Positions 49,248-58,578 are shown, counted from the stretch's first letter. The stretch is 64,000 bases of DNA from Streptomyces sp. NBC_00554 (GCF_041431135.1 NZ_CP107799.1:7564001-7628000), one strand, 5' to 3'. Translations and numbers: made by a program. Notes: a model not told the origin generated them from the letters alone.

Positions 49248-51522
49248 CGGTTGCCGATTGTTCCAGACGTACGACGACGGATTTGCTGGCAGGGGTGTTG
49301 CTGGTGTCGGCGGTCGCGTCCAGCGGGACCAGGACATTGGTCTCCGGGTAGTAGGCGGCCGCGCAGCCCCGGGCGGTGGGGTAGTGCACGACGCGGAAGC
49401 CGGGCGCGCGGCGTTCGACGCCGTCCCTCCACTCGCTGACCAGATCGACGTATGAGCCGTCGGCGAGGCGGAGTCCGGCGGCGTCCTCCGGGTTGACGAG
49501 GACGACCCGGCGGCCGTTCTTGATGCCCCGGTAGCGGTCGTCCAGGCCGTAGATCGTGGTGTTGTACTGGTCGTGCGAGCGCAGGGTCTGCAGGAGCAGC
49601 CGGCCCTCGGGGAGCTTCGGGTACTCCACGGGCGCGGCCGTGAAGTTGGCCTTGCCGGTGGCCGTGGGGAAGCGGCGCTCATCGCGCGGGGCGTGCGGGA
49701 GCGCGAAGCCCGAAGGGTTCGCCACGCGTGCGTTGAAGTCCTCGAAGCCGGGGATCACGCGCGCGATGCGGTCGCGGACGGTCGCGTAGTCCTTCTCGAA
49801 CTCCTCCCAGGGCGTACGGGATTCATGGCCGAGCACGCGACGCGCGAGCCGGGCGACGATGGCCGGCTCGGACAGCAGGTGCTCGCTCGCGGGCTCCAGG
49901 CGGCCGCGTGAGGCGTGCACCATGCCCATGGAGTCCTCCACGGTCACGAACTGCTCGCCGCTGCCCTGGAGATCACGCTCGGTGCGCCCGAGGGTCGGCA
50001 GGATCAGGGCACGCGCGCCGGTGACCGCGTGCGAGCGGTTCAGCTTCGTCGACACGTGCACGGTGAGGCGGGCGCGGCGCATGGCCGCCTCGGTCACCTC
50101 GGTGTCGGGCGACGCCGACACGAAGTTGCCGCCCATCGCGAAGAAGACCTTCGCGTCGCCGTCGCGCAGCGCGCGGATGGCCCGTACGACGTCGTAGCCG
50201 TGCTCGCGCGGCGGCGCGAACCCGAACTCCCTCTCCAGGGCGTCCAGGAAGGCTGCGGAGGGCCGCTCGAAGATGCCCATCGTGCGGTCGCCCTGCACGT
50301 TCGAGTGGCCGCGGACCGGGCACACGCCCGCTCCGGGGCGGCCGATGTTGCCGCGCAGCAGAAGGAAGTTGACGACCTCGCGGATCGTCGGCACGGCGTG
50401 CTTGTGCTGGGTGAGGCCCATGGCCCAGCACACGATGGTGCGCTTCGAGGCGAGGATCAGGCGAAGGGCTTCGTCGATCTTCTCCCGGGTGAGGCCGGTC
50501 GCGGTGAGGGTCTCGTCCCAGTCGGCTTCCCGGGCGGCCTCGGCGAACTCCTCGTAGCCGTGGGTGTGTTCGCCGATGAAGTCCTCGTCGAGGGCGCCTT
50601 CCGTCTCCAGGATCAGCTTGTTGAGGAGGCGGAAGAGTGCCTGGTCGCCGCCGAGGCGGATCTGCAGGAACAGGTCGGTGAGTGCGGCGCCCTTGAGCAT
50701 GCCCTGGGGGGTCTGCGGGTTCTTGAAGCGCTCCATGCCCGCCTCGGGCAGCGGGTTGACCGTGATGATCTTCGCGCCGTTGGCCTTGGCCTTCTCCAGG
50801 GCGGAGAGCATGCGGGGGTGGTTCGTGCCCGGGTTCTGCCCGGCGACGATGATCAGGTCCGCCTTGTAGAGATCGTCCAGCAGGACGCTGCCCTTGCCGA
50901 TGCCGATGGTCTCGTTGAGGGCGGAACCCGACGACTCGTGGCACATGTTGGAGCAGTCCGGCAGGTTGTTCGTGCCGAGCTCGCGGGCGAACAGCTGGTA
51001 GAGGAAGGCCGCTTCGTTGCTCGTGCGCCCGGAGGTGTAGAAGAGGGCCTCGTCGGGGGAGCCGAGCGCGGCGAGTTCCTCGGCGACGATGTCGAAGGCC
51101 CGCTCCCAGGGCACCGCTTCGTAGTGCTCGGCGCCCTCCGCCAGGTACATGGGGTGGGTGAGGCGGCCCTGCTGGCCCAGCCAGTAGCCGCTGCGGGTGG
51201 CGAGGTCGGCCACGCTGTGGGCGGCGAAGAAGTCCGGGGTGACCCGGCGCAGGGTGGCCTCCTCGGCGACCGCCTTCGCGCCGTTCTCGCAGAACTCCGC
51301 CGCGTGCCGGTGCTCCGGCTCCGGCCAGGCGCAGCCCGGGCAGTCGAACCCGTCCTTCTGGTTGACCCGCAGGAGGGTGAGCGCGGTACGGCGCACGCCC
51401 ATCTGCTGCTGGGCCATGCGCAGGGTGTGCCCGATGGCGGGCAGTCCCGCTGCCGCGTGCTTCGGCTCGGCGACCTGCGGCGCGTCCTGAACCGGATCGC
51501 TCTTGGGCGGCTTGCTGGCCAT
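49243..51522 (-). CDS. FdhF/YdeP-family molybdopterin oxidoreductase
   Basis: A 759-residue molybdopterin-guanine-dinucleotide enzyme. ATG 51522 has GAAGGGG 8 bp upstream; the longer open frame crosses the promoter region. An N-terminal cysteine group (CPGCAWPEPEHRHAAEFC) may hold an Fe-S centre. The likely molybdenum ligand is the Cys of NMCHESSG. VCPVRGHSNVQGDRTMGI, QNPGTNHPRML and the C-terminal cofactor-binding part (LLLQTLRSHDQYNTTIYG) are typical. No twin-arginine signal is present, so it is cytosolic. Formate is the assumed substrate by annotation habit, but this subfamily's substrate is not settled. Confidence 0.9.
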   Translation of the reverse strand: MASKPPKSDPVQDAPQVAEPKHAAAGLPAIGHTLRMAQQQMGVRRTALTLLRVNQKDGFDCPGCAWPEPEHRHAAEFCENGAKAVAEEATLRRVTPDFFAAHSVADLATRSGYWLGQQGRLTHPMYLAEGAEHYEAVPWERAFDIVAEELAALGSPDEALFYTSGRTSNEAAFLYQLFARELGTNNLPDCSNMCHESSGSALNETIGIGKGSVLLDDLYKADLIIVAGQNPGTNHPRMLSALEKAKANGAKIITVNPLPEAGMERFKNPQTPQGMLKGAALTDLFLQIRLGGDQALFRLLNKLILETEGALDEDFIGEHTHGYEEFAEAAREADWDETLTATGLTREKIDEALRLILASKRTIVCWAMGLTQHKHAVPTIREVVNFLLLRGNIGRPGAGVCPVRGHSNVQGDRTMGIFERPSAAFLDALEREFGFAPPREHGYDVVRAIRALRDGDAKVFFAMGGNFVSASPDTEVTEAAMRRARLTVHVSTKLNRSHAVTGARALILPTLGRTERDLQGSGEQFVTVEDSMGMVHASRGRLEPASEHLLSEPAIVARLARRVLGHESRTPWEEFEKDYATVRDRIARVIPGFEDFNARVANPSGFALPHAPRDERRFPTATGKANFTAAPVEYPKLPEGRLLLQTLRSHDQYNTTIYGLDDRYRGIKNGRRVVLVNPEDAAGLRLADGSYVDLVSEWRDGVERRAPGFRVVHYPTARGCAAAYYPETNVLVPLDATADTSNTPASKSVVVRLEQSATD

Positions 51523-51545
51523 CGCGGGGACCCCTTCACCTGCAC

Positions 51546-51579
51546 GTGTGATGCACATCCACCTGCGTGTGTGATGCAC
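51546..51579. promoter_or_regulatory. Direct repeat upstream of the oxidoreductase gene
   Basis: GTGTGATGCAC occurs at 51546-51556 and again at 51569-51579, 23 bp apart, about two turns of DNA. It lies 24-57 bp before the oxidoreductase start in the divergent gap with polA. It is a candidate double activator or repressor site. Confidence 0.5.
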
Positions 51580-51667
51580 GTCTCCGATCCTCGCACGAGG
51601 CGCTGACAACGACCGTGCCGGACCGCGACGGCTCTCAGTGTCAGTGCCACGTGGCAGGATCGGGGTC

Positions 51668-54394
51668 GTGGCAGAAACAGCATCGAAGAAGAGCGACAAG
51701 ACCTCCGGCGAGACGCGTCCCCGGCTGATGCTCATGGACGGGCACTCGCTGGCGTACCGCGCGTTCTTCGCGCTGCCCGCGGAGAACTTCACGACCGCGA
51801 CGGGCCAGCCGACGAACGCGATCTACGGCTTCGCGTCGATGCTGGCGAACACGCTGCGCGACGAGGCGCCCACGCACTTCGCGGTGGCGTTCGACGTCTC
51901 CCGCAAGACGTGGCGCTCCGAGGAGTTCACCGAGTACAAGGCGAACAGGTCCAAGACCCCCGACGAGTTCAAGGGCCAGGTCGAGCTGATCGGCGAGCTG
52001 CTCGACGCGATGCACGCCGAGCGGTTCGCGGTCGACGGCTTCGAGGCCGACGACATCATCGCGACGCTCGCCACGCAGGCCGAGGCCGCGGGGTTCGAGG
52101 TGCTGATCGTCACCGGCGACCGCGACTCCTTCCAGCTGGTCTCCGAGCACACGACGGTGCTGTACCCGACGAAGGGCGTCTCGGAGCTGACCCGCTTCAC
52201 TCCGGAGAAGGTCTTCGAGAAGTACGGGCTGACGCCGGCCCAGTACCCCGACTTCGCGGCGCTGCGCGGCGACCCGTCCGACAACCTGCCGGGCATCCCC
52301 GGCGTCGGTGAGAAGACCGCCGCGAAGTGGATCAACCAGTTCGGTTCCTTCGCGGAGCTGGTCGAGCGCGTCGACGAGGTCAAGGGCAAGGCCGGGCAGA
52401 ACCTCCGCGACCACCTGGACGCGGTGAAGCTCAACCGCCGTCTCACGGAGATGGTGAAGGACGTCGAGCTGCCCAAGACGGTCACCGACCTGGAGCGCGC
52501 CGCGTACGACCGCAAGGCCGTGGCGATGGTCCTGGACACCCTGGAGATCCGGAACCCGTCACTGCGTGAGCGGCTCCTCGCCGTCGACCCGGGGGCCGAG
52601 GAGTCCGAGGAGACGAAGCCGGTCGCCGAGGGCGTCGAACTCGACGGCACGGTGCTGGGCGCGGGCGAGCTGAAGCCGTGGCTCGCCGAGCACGGCACGG
52701 AGATCCTGGGGCTGGCCACGGTCGACACCTGGGCGCTCGGCGCGGGCTCCGTGACCGAGGTCGCGCTCGCCGCCGCCGATGGCGCGGCCGCGTGGTTCGA
52801 CCCGACGCAGCTGGACGAGGCCGACGACAACTCGTTCGAGAAGTGGCTCGCCGACCCCGGCAGCCCCAAGGTCATGCACAACGCCAAGGGCGCGATGCGG
52901 GTCTTCGCCGAGCACGGCTGGACCATCGAGGGCGTGTCCATGGACACCGCGCTCGCCGCGTACCTGGTCAAGCCGGGGCGCCGCTCCTTCGCCCTCGACG
53001 CACTGTCCCTGGAGTACCTCGGCCGGGAGCTGGGGCCCACCGCCGCGGCCGACGGGCAGCTCGCCTTCGGCACCGACGACCAGGCCGAGGCCGACGCGCT
53101 GATGGTGCAGGCCCGCACGATCCTCGACCTGGGCGAGGCGTTCGGCGAGCGGCTTGAGGAGGCCGGCGCGGCCGATCTGCTGCGCGACATGGAGCTGCCG
53201 ACGTCCGCCCTGCTGGCCCGGATGGAGCGGCACGGCATCGCGGCCGACCGGACGCATCTGGAAGCCATGGAGCAGATGTTCGCGGCCGCCGTGCAGCAGG
53301 CCGTGAAGGAGGCGCACGCCTCCGTGGGGCACGAGTTCAACCTCGGCTCGCCCAAGCAGCTCCAGGAAGTCTTCTTCGGCGAACTCGACCTGCCCAAGAC
53401 GAAGAAGACCAAGACGGGTTTCACCACGGACGCGGACGCGCTGGCCTGGCTGGCCGGGCAGACCGACCACGATCTGCCGGTGATCATGCTCCGCCACCGT
53501 GAGCAGGCGAGGCTCCGGTCGACGGTCGAGGGCCTGATCAAGACGATCGCGGTGGACGGCCGCATCCACACCACCTTCAACCAGACCGTGGCCGCGACGG
53601 GCCGCCTGTCGTCCACGGACCCGAACCTGCAGAACATCCCGGTCCGCACCGACGAGGGCCGCGCGATCCGCCGCGGCTTCGTGGTCGGTGAGGGCTTCGA
53701 GTCGCTCATGACCGCGGACTACAGCCAGATCGAACTGCGCGTGATGGCCCACCTGTCCGAGGACGAGGGCCTGTTGGAGGCGTTCACCTCCGGGGAGGAC
53801 CTGCACACCACGGTCGCCTCGCAGGTGTTCTCCGTGGAGCGGTCCGCGGTCGACGCGGAGATGCGGCGCAAGATCAAGGCGATGTCGTACGGACTGGCGT
53901 ACGGCCTGTCGGCCTTCGGCCTCTCCCAGCAGCTGAACATCGACGCGGGCGAGGCACGCGGGCTGATGGACACGTACTTCGAGCGGTTCGGCGGCGTACG
54001 CGACTATCTGCGCCGCGTCGTCGACGAGGCCCGCGCCACGGGCTACACGGAGACCCTGTTCGGCCGCCGCCGCCACCTGCCCGACCTCAACAGCGACAAC
54101 CGGCAGCGGCGCGAGACGGCCGAGCGGATGGCTCTGAACGCGCCCATCCAGGGCACGGCCGCCGACATCGTCAAGATCGCCATGCTCAAGGTGGACAGCG
54201 CCCTGCGCGAAGCCGATCTCAAGTCCCGGATGCTCCTCCAGGTCCACGACGAAATCGTCCTGGAGATCGCGCCCGGCGAGCGCGCGAAGACCGAGGAACT
54301 GGTCCGGCGCGAAATGGCGTCCGCTGTGCAGCTCCGGGCGCCTCTGGACGTGTCCGTCGGCTCCGGGGACGACTGGGAGTCGGCGGCGCACTAG
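51668..54394 (+). CDS. polA: DNA polymerase I
   Basis: A 908-residue DNA polymerase I for repair and Okazaki fragment processing. GTG 51668 (MAETASKKSDK) agrees with the known Streptomyces start; an in-frame GTG 30 bp upstream is the alternative. The N-terminal 5'-nuclease is intact (LMLMDGHSLAYRAF, GFEADDIIATLAT, VTGDRDSFQLV, GEKTAAKW). The middle 3'-5' exonuclease domain lacks the DxE motif (EILGLATVDTWALG) and the second aspartate (MHNAKGAMR), so it is inactive, as in other actinobacteria. The polymerase motifs A (MTADYSQIELR), B (RRKIKAMSYGLAYG) and C (QVHDEIVLE) are complete. Confidence 0.97.
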   Translation: MAETASKKSDKTSGETRPRLMLMDGHSLAYRAFFALPAENFTTATGQPTNAIYGFASMLANTLRDEAPTHFAVAFDVSRKTWRSEEFTEYKANRSKTPDEFKGQVELIGELLDAMHAERFAVDGFEADDIIATLATQAEAAGFEVLIVTGDRDSFQLVSEHTTVLYPTKGVSELTRFTPEKVFEKYGLTPAQYPDFAALRGDPSDNLPGIPGVGEKTAAKWINQFGSFAELVERVDEVKGKAGQNLRDHLDAVKLNRRLTEMVKDVELPKTVTDLERAAYDRKAVAMVLDTLEIRNPSLRERLLAVDPGAEESEETKPVAEGVELDGTVLGAGELKPWLAEHGTEILGLATVDTWALGAGSVTEVALAAADGAAAWFDPTQLDEADDNSFEKWLADPGSPKVMHNAKGAMRVFAEHGWTIEGVSMDTALAAYLVKPGRRSFALDALSLEYLGRELGPTAAADGQLAFGTDDQAEADALMVQARTILDLGEAFGERLEEAGAADLLRDMELPTSALLARMERHGIAADRTHLEAMEQMFAAAVQQAVKEAHASVGHEFNLGSPKQLQEVFFGELDLPKTKKTKTGFTTDADALAWLAGQTDHDLPVIMLRHREQARLRSTVEGLIKTIAVDGRIHTTFNQTVAATGRLSSTDPNLQNIPVRTDEGRAIRRGFVVGEGFESLMTADYSQIELRVMAHLSEDEGLLEAFTSGEDLHTTVASQVFSVERSAVDAEMRRKIKAMSYGLAYGLSAFGLSQQLNIDAGEARGLMDTYFERFGGVRDYLRRVVDEARATGYTETLFGRRRHLPDLNSDNRQRRETAERMALNAPIQGTAADIVKIAMLKVDSALREADLKSRMLLQVHDEIVLEIAPGERAKTEELVRREMASAVQLRAPLDVSVGSGDDWESAAH

Positions 54395-54673
54395 CGCTCC
54401 GCTGCGTTTGCGGTTCGTTCACCGCGGGCCCGGTGGGGGCTCGTCGCGCAGTTCCCCGCGCCCCTTCGGGGCGCTGCCGAACCGCACCGGGCTTCGCCGG
54501 CCGCGTTCAGCCTGACCGGGCGGACCCCCTGGGTCCGCCCGGAGGCGGTGGCCCGGAGGCGGTGGCCCGGAGCCCGGTGCGGAACCTTGAGGTACGCCCC
54601 CACCCCGGCCGGTGTCACTCGCGTGGCCCCCGCAAAGGCGCCCCGCGGCCGAGGCGCCCGTAAGGATGCGGGC
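54395..54673. repeat. Hairpins and repeats after polA
   Basis: This 279-bp gap contains no gene. It has an outer inverted repeat TGCGGTTCG/CGAACCGCA (54409-54417, 54478-54486). Inside it is the common Streptomyces word TCGCGCAGTTCCCCGCGCCC with a hairpin GCGCCCC-TTC-GGGGCGC (54458-54474). A second perfect 11-bp hairpin lies at 54516-54542, and a 14-bp tandem repeat GGAGGCGGTGGCCC occurs twice (54541-54568). The hairpins may end polA transcription. Confidence 0.7.
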
Positions 54674-55654
54674 ATGGGTATACGCATGCTCAACCGCCAC
54701 ACGGCCATAGCCACGGCCGTCGTCTCGGCGCTCCTCGCGCCGATACCCGCGGTCGCCGCGCACGCGAGCACCGCGCAGGTGCCCGCGGCCTGCCGCTCCA
54801 CCCGTGACCCCGACCTCGCCGCCCGGATGTCCCGCGACCTCCGGGCGGCGCTTTCGTCCCGCCAGGGCACCGTCTCCGTGGCGGTGCACGACGACGACAC
54901 CGGCCTGACCTGCACCCTCGCGAGCGCGCGCCAGTACGACTCGGCGAGCGTCGCCAAGGTCGTGATCATGGAGGGCGCCCTGCGCCGGGCCGAGGAACTC
55001 GGGCGCAAACTCACCGGCTGGGAGCTGGCCAACGTCCGCCCGATGATCACCAGGTCCGACAACCCCGCCGCCCTGCGACTGTGGACCGACCTCGGCCACG
55101 CCTACCTGGGCCGCATCCTGGCCCGCGCCGGGACGAAAGGCACCGCTCTCGGCCCGAAGGGCTACTGGGGCCTGACCCGCACCACAGCGGCCGATCAGAT
55201 GCGGCTGCTCGCCGTGCTCACCAACACCCGCTCGTTCCTGAAGACCCGCGCCTACGGTCTGAAGCTGCTCAGCCAGGTCCGCCGCGACCAGCGCTGGGGC
55301 GTGCCCGCCGGTATGCCGAAAGGCCTGAAGGCCCACGTCAAGAACGGCTGGCTGCCGCGCGCGACGCACGGCTGGCGCGTACACAGCGTCGGCGCGTTCA
55401 CCGGCCGCGGCCGCACGTACCGCATCGTCGTCCTCTCGCACGACAACCCGACGATGGCGTACGGAGTGCGCACCATCGAGCGCATCGCGCAGGCCGTCCA
55501 CCGCGGACTCAACCAGAAGCGCGGCCTGAGCGACGGGCGCGGTCTGGTGCAGGGCCCCACCCCCGAGAACGCGATCAGCGAGGAGTCGGACGGCTCGGCT
55601 CCGTACGAGCCGCTGCCGGGCTGGGACGAGCCGGAGCGGGACGCCACATCCTGA
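54674..55654 (+). CDS. Exported serine hydrolase with class A beta-lactamase fold
   Basis: A 326-residue secreted protein. A signal peptide (about 1-33, ending AVAAHASTA) is followed by a penicillin-recognising fold. The active-site motifs are SxxK in SASVAKVVIM (near residue 93), SDN in TRSDNPAA (near 120), and KNG in HVKNGWLP replacing the usual KTG. The acidic C-terminal tail is extra. Such proteins in streptomycetes are often annotated as serine hydrolases; whether it destroys beta-lactams is unknown. ATG 54674 follows AAGGA. The last 80 bp overlap the convergent DUF4184 gene. Confidence 0.88.
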   Translation: MGIRMLNRHTAIATAVVSALLAPIPAVAAHASTAQVPAACRSTRDPDLAARMSRDLRAALSSRQGTVSVAVHDDDTGLTCTLASARQYDSASVAKVVIMEGALRRAEELGRKLTGWELANVRPMITRSDNPAALRLWTDLGHAYLGRILARAGTKGTALGPKGYWGLTRTTAADQMRLLAVLTNTRSFLKTRAYGLKLLSQVRRDQRWGVPAGMPKGLKAHVKNGWLPRATHGWRVHSVGAFTGRGRTYRIVVLSHDNPTMAYGVRTIERIAQAVHRGLNQKRGLSDGRGLVQGPTPENAISEESDGSAPYEPLPGWDEPERDATS

Positions 55655-56429
55655 CCCCCAGCGCGTACAGCGCGAGGCCGAGCACAAGCCCGGCGCCCGC
55701 GCCGAAACACAGCGTCGGGATCCACTCCCAGGGCTTCGCGTCGGCACCCCGCCCGGCGAGCCAGAGCGAAGCCCGCTGCACCGCGCCGACCAGCGCGCAA
55801 CCCCCGATCACGGCACCGGCCGCCCACCGGTCGGAACCGGACAGTACGGGCACCCCCACGGGCTCGCCCGACGGCGTACGCCGCACCGCGACGAGCACGA
55901 AGAGCGCGATGACGACGGCCGCCACCGCCGAACTGCCGTACTGCACATACCAGTACAGGGGCGAGCCTCCCGCCTGCCGGCCCAGGACGGGCACCAGCTC
56001 CACACCCCACCGGTCGTGATGTGTGAACGCGTCCCACACGACATGCGTCAGCGCGCCGAGCGCCGCCGAGGCGTACCACCGCAACACCACCGACGGACAC
56101 AGACGTTCACGTGCCGCCCCGCAGCGCAGTAGACCCGCGACCCGCCCCTGCCGCGCCCGCGGCAGCAGTGCGACCAGCGGCTCGCGCAGCACCAGCCACG
56201 CACCCACGAGAGCCCAGGCGACGAGCACGTCGAAGGTGAACACACCGGTGAAGGAGTGGGTGAAGGCGCCGAACTCCATCGCTCCGGACAGCACACTTGC
56301 CGCGTAATAGGTCATGTCGGGAGCGAACGAACCGGCCACGAGGGCCGCCGGCACCAGCCGGCCGCGGCCGCTTCCGTCGCCGCGCACAGCGGGCAGCACG
56401 GCCGCGGCATGGCTGAGTGTGAAGGGCAA
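55575..56429 (-). CDS. DUF4184 membrane protein
   Basis: A 284-residue membrane protein with about six helices. The TTG at 56429 is chosen because it gives the family's MPFTLSHAAAVLP N-terminus and has AGGGGG six bases upstream. Conserved blocks are AGSFAPDMTYY, FTHSFTGVFTFDVLVAW and LGALTHVVWDAFTHHDRWGVELVP, with His/Asp residues that look like a metal site. DUF4184 has no assigned function. Its 3' end overlaps the convergent serine hydrolase gene by 80 bp; the overlapped tail is low-complexity Pro/Ala/Arg. Confidence 0.85.
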   Translation of the reverse strand: MPFTLSHAAAVLPAVRGDGSGRGRLVPAALVAGSFAPDMTYYAASVLSGAMEFGAFTHSFTGVFTFDVLVAWALVGAWLVLREPLVALLPRARQGRVAGLLRCGAARERLCPSVVLRWYASAALGALTHVVWDAFTHHDRWGVELVPVLGRQAGGSPLYWYVQYGSSAVAAVVIALFVLVAVRRTPSGEPVGVPVLSGSDRWAAGAVIGGCALVGAVQRASLWLAGRGADAKPWEWIPTLCFGAGAGLVLGLALYALGVRMWRPAPARPSPAAARTEPSRPTPR

Positions 56430-56768
56430 GTCGTCCCCCTGGGGCTCACGTTGGCCGGGTATATCGGTCGCCGCGGTCACCGGCACCCGGTGGACGCCCA
56501 GTATGAGGGACGCATGAGAACTGTCCGGGGGGACACCCGGGGCGGCGTCCTACCGCACAATCGGACATGGCCAACTGGTGAAAATCGGGCACGAACGGGT
56601 GCCCCGGCGACTGGAGTTGTCGTAGGGTCACCTGGGTCGCCGTGCAGGGGAACGCGGCCGAACGACCAGAGGAAAACGCAGAAGAAAACGCACCAGAAGC
56701 AAGTGCACAGGTGCAAAGCGCACGGCAAGAAGGTGCGTAAGCGGATGTCCACGGGAGGGACTCACTCA
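56430..56768. other. Divergent intergenic region before the transglycosylase
   Basis: This 339-bp stretch holds no convincing gene. It must contain promoters for both flanking genes. The half next to the transglycosylase is unusually A-rich for the window (GAGGAAAACGCAGAAGAAAACG, near 56670-56690). I looked for a c-di-AMP (ydaO) riboswitch, which often precedes cell-wall hydrolase genes in Streptomyces, and did not see its conserved blocks. Confidence 0.5.
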
Positions 56769-58493
56769 ATGGTGGCGCATTTCGGTACGAGGCTGCGCAA
56801 GGGAGCGATGACCACGGCTGTGGCCGCGGCCGCGGTCGCGGCTCTGTCCGCTTCCCAGGCCCCGGGAGTGACCACCGACGGCCAGGGCAGACAGACCACC
56901 GGCGCCGACGCCGAGTCCACGCCCGACGGGAACGGCGACGGCAGCGCCACCGGCAACTCGCCGTACTACACGGACCTTCCGCCCCTGAACACGCCCGTCC
57001 CGGCGCCGACCATCGGCACCCCCGCCGCCACCGGCGAAGCCGAGGCAGGCATACCCGCGACCGTCCTCGACGCCTACAAGAAGGCCGCGGACTCGCTCAG
57101 CGCGTCCAAGCCGGGCTGCAACCTCCCCTGGGAGCTCCTCGCCGCGATCGGCAAGGTCGAGTCCGGCCAGGCCCGCGGAGGCAACGTCGACGCCGCCGGC
57201 ACCACCATCACCCCGATCCTCGGCCCGGTCCTCAACGGCAACGGCTTCGCGAACATCGGCGACACCGACGGCGGCGCGTACGACGGCGACAGCACCTACG
57301 ACCGCGCGGTCGGCCCGATGCAGTTCATCCCGTCCACCTGGGAGTGGGCGGGCGAGGACGGCAACGGCGACGGCAAGAAGGACCCCAACAACATCTACGA
57401 CGCGGCGCTCGCGGCGGGCAACTACCTGTGCCGGTTCAGCTGGGACCTGTCCGACCAGGCCGACCTCAACAGCGCGATCCTCAGCTACAACAACTCGACG
57501 GAGTACCTCAACACCGTCCTGTCGTGGCTGGAGTACTACCGCAAGGGCACCCACGAGGTGCCGGACGGCACGGGCGCGCTGCCCTCGAACCGCAGCGACG
57601 GCTCGGACGGGGCCACCACCTCGCCGAGTCCGAGCCCGAGCCCGAGCACGCCGAGTACCCCGAGTACCCCGGCACCGACTCCCCCGAAGCCGAGCCCCCC
57701 GTCGGGCGGCGGCACCACAACCCCCAGCCCGACCCCGCCCGGTCCGACCCTCCCCACCACGCCCACCCCCACCGAAACCGTGGACCACCTGGAGGACGCG
57801 GGCACCGGGGCGCTCACCGCGACGGCGGGCGACACCTTCGGTGAGCAGGTCGCGGTGCGGACCGAGACCAAGGCCGGCAAGGCGGTCGCCAAGGTCCGGG
57901 TGCGGTTCACGATCGTCGGCGACACCACGGACGCCACCTTCACCGGCGGCGAGACCGTCGCCACGGTCGTCACCGACAGCGCCGGCACGGCCACCGCGCC
58001 CGCGCTCGTGGCAGGCGAGAAGACCGGCGACTTCATCGTCCGCACCACCGTCGTGGGCCGCACGCTGACCGGCCTCGACTACACGGCGAGCGTCACGGCG
58101 CGCCAGGCCGACACCCTCGTACGCACCAGCGACACCGCCCTGACCTGCGTGCCGGGCGGCGAGTTCGCGGACCAGGTCGAGGTGAAGGCCACCTACAACG
58201 GCGCGGTCGCGGACAAGGTCGCGGCCACCGCCACCCTCATCAAGTCGGCGGACGACGCCACCGAGAACGACAAGGGCCCGTACTTCAAGGACGCGGACGG
58301 CAACACCGTACGCACCCTCGCGGACCTCACCACGGACGCCGACGGTCTGCTGAAGCTCCCGAAGCTGTACGCGGACGACACCACCGGCACGTTCCTGCTC
58401 CGCATCACCACCACGGGCGGCGCGACGCTGACGGTCGAACTGACGGTGGCCGCGGCGGCCACCCCCGAGCCGGAGCCGACGACCACGGCGTAG
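56769..58493 (+). CDS. Secreted lytic transglycosylase with Ig-like C-terminal domains
   Basis: A 574-residue exported cell-wall enzyme. ATG 56769 has GGGAGGGA eight bases upstream; ATG 56745 is the alternative. After a signal-like segment (to about residue 32) and a Thr/Gly/Pro linker comes an SLT-type transglycosylase domain (about 95-260). It has the catalytic glutamate E131 (IGKVESGQARGG), VGPMQFIPSTW and ILSYNNSTEYLNTVLSWLEYY. A Ser/Pro/Thr-rich linker with SP and TPS repeats (about 285-335) leads to two beta-rich, invasin/Ig-like domains (345-565) that may bind wall or matrix. It acts outside the cell on peptidoglycan. Confidence 0.9.
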   Translation: MVAHFGTRLRKGAMTTAVAAAAVAALSASQAPGVTTDGQGRQTTGADAESTPDGNGDGSATGNSPYYTDLPPLNTPVPAPTIGTPAATGEAEAGIPATVLDAYKKAADSLSASKPGCNLPWELLAAIGKVESGQARGGNVDAAGTTITPILGPVLNGNGFANIGDTDGGAYDGDSTYDRAVGPMQFIPSTWEWAGEDGNGDGKKDPNNIYDAALAAGNYLCRFSWDLSDQADLNSAILSYNNSTEYLNTVLSWLEYYRKGTHEVPDGTGALPSNRSDGSDGATTSPSPSPSPSTPSTPSTPAPTPPKPSPPSGGGTTTPSPTPPGPTLPTTPTPTETVDHLEDAGTGALTATAGDTFGEQVAVRTETKAGKAVAKVRVRFTIVGDTTDATFTGGETVATVVTDSAGTATAPALVAGEKTGDFIVRTTVVGRTLTGLDYTASVTARQADTLVRTSDTALTCVPGGEFADQVEVKATYNGAVADKVAATATLIKSADDATENDKGPYFKDADGNTVRTLADLTTDADGLLKLPKLYADDTTGTFLLRITTTGGATLTVELTVAAAATPEPEPTTTA

Positions 58494-58518
58494 TCCGTAC
58501 GTCCGCACGCGCACGGTC

Positions 58519-58552
58519 AGGGCGCCCCTCGCTTCCGGCGGAGGGGCGCCCT
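58519..58552 (+). terminator. Terminator after the transglycosylase gene
   Basis: A perfect 12-bp stem AGGGCGCCCCTC / GAGGGGCGCCCT with a 10-nt loop lies 26 bp after the stop, followed by CGTCGTTGTG. Confidence 0.85.
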
Positions 58553-58564
58553 CGTCGTTGTGTG

Positions 58565-58578
58565 TGCAACGTGTTCTC
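58565..58578. promoter_or_regulatory. KstR-like box and CTGA palindrome upstream of SPW_0924
   Basis: TGCAACGTGTTCTC fits the core AACnnGTT of the KstR motif as recalled (TAGAACGTGTTCTA type). Thirty-two bases downstream is CTGACGATGTATCAG (58610-58624), an imperfect palindrome. Both lie in the promoter region of the small protein and DUF3068 genes. The regulator is not known. Confidence 0.45.

Noticed and set aside
56430-56768. c-di-AMP (ydaO) riboswitch before the lytic transglycosylase
   Set aside because: The expected conserved blocks of the ydaO motif were not found in the leader.
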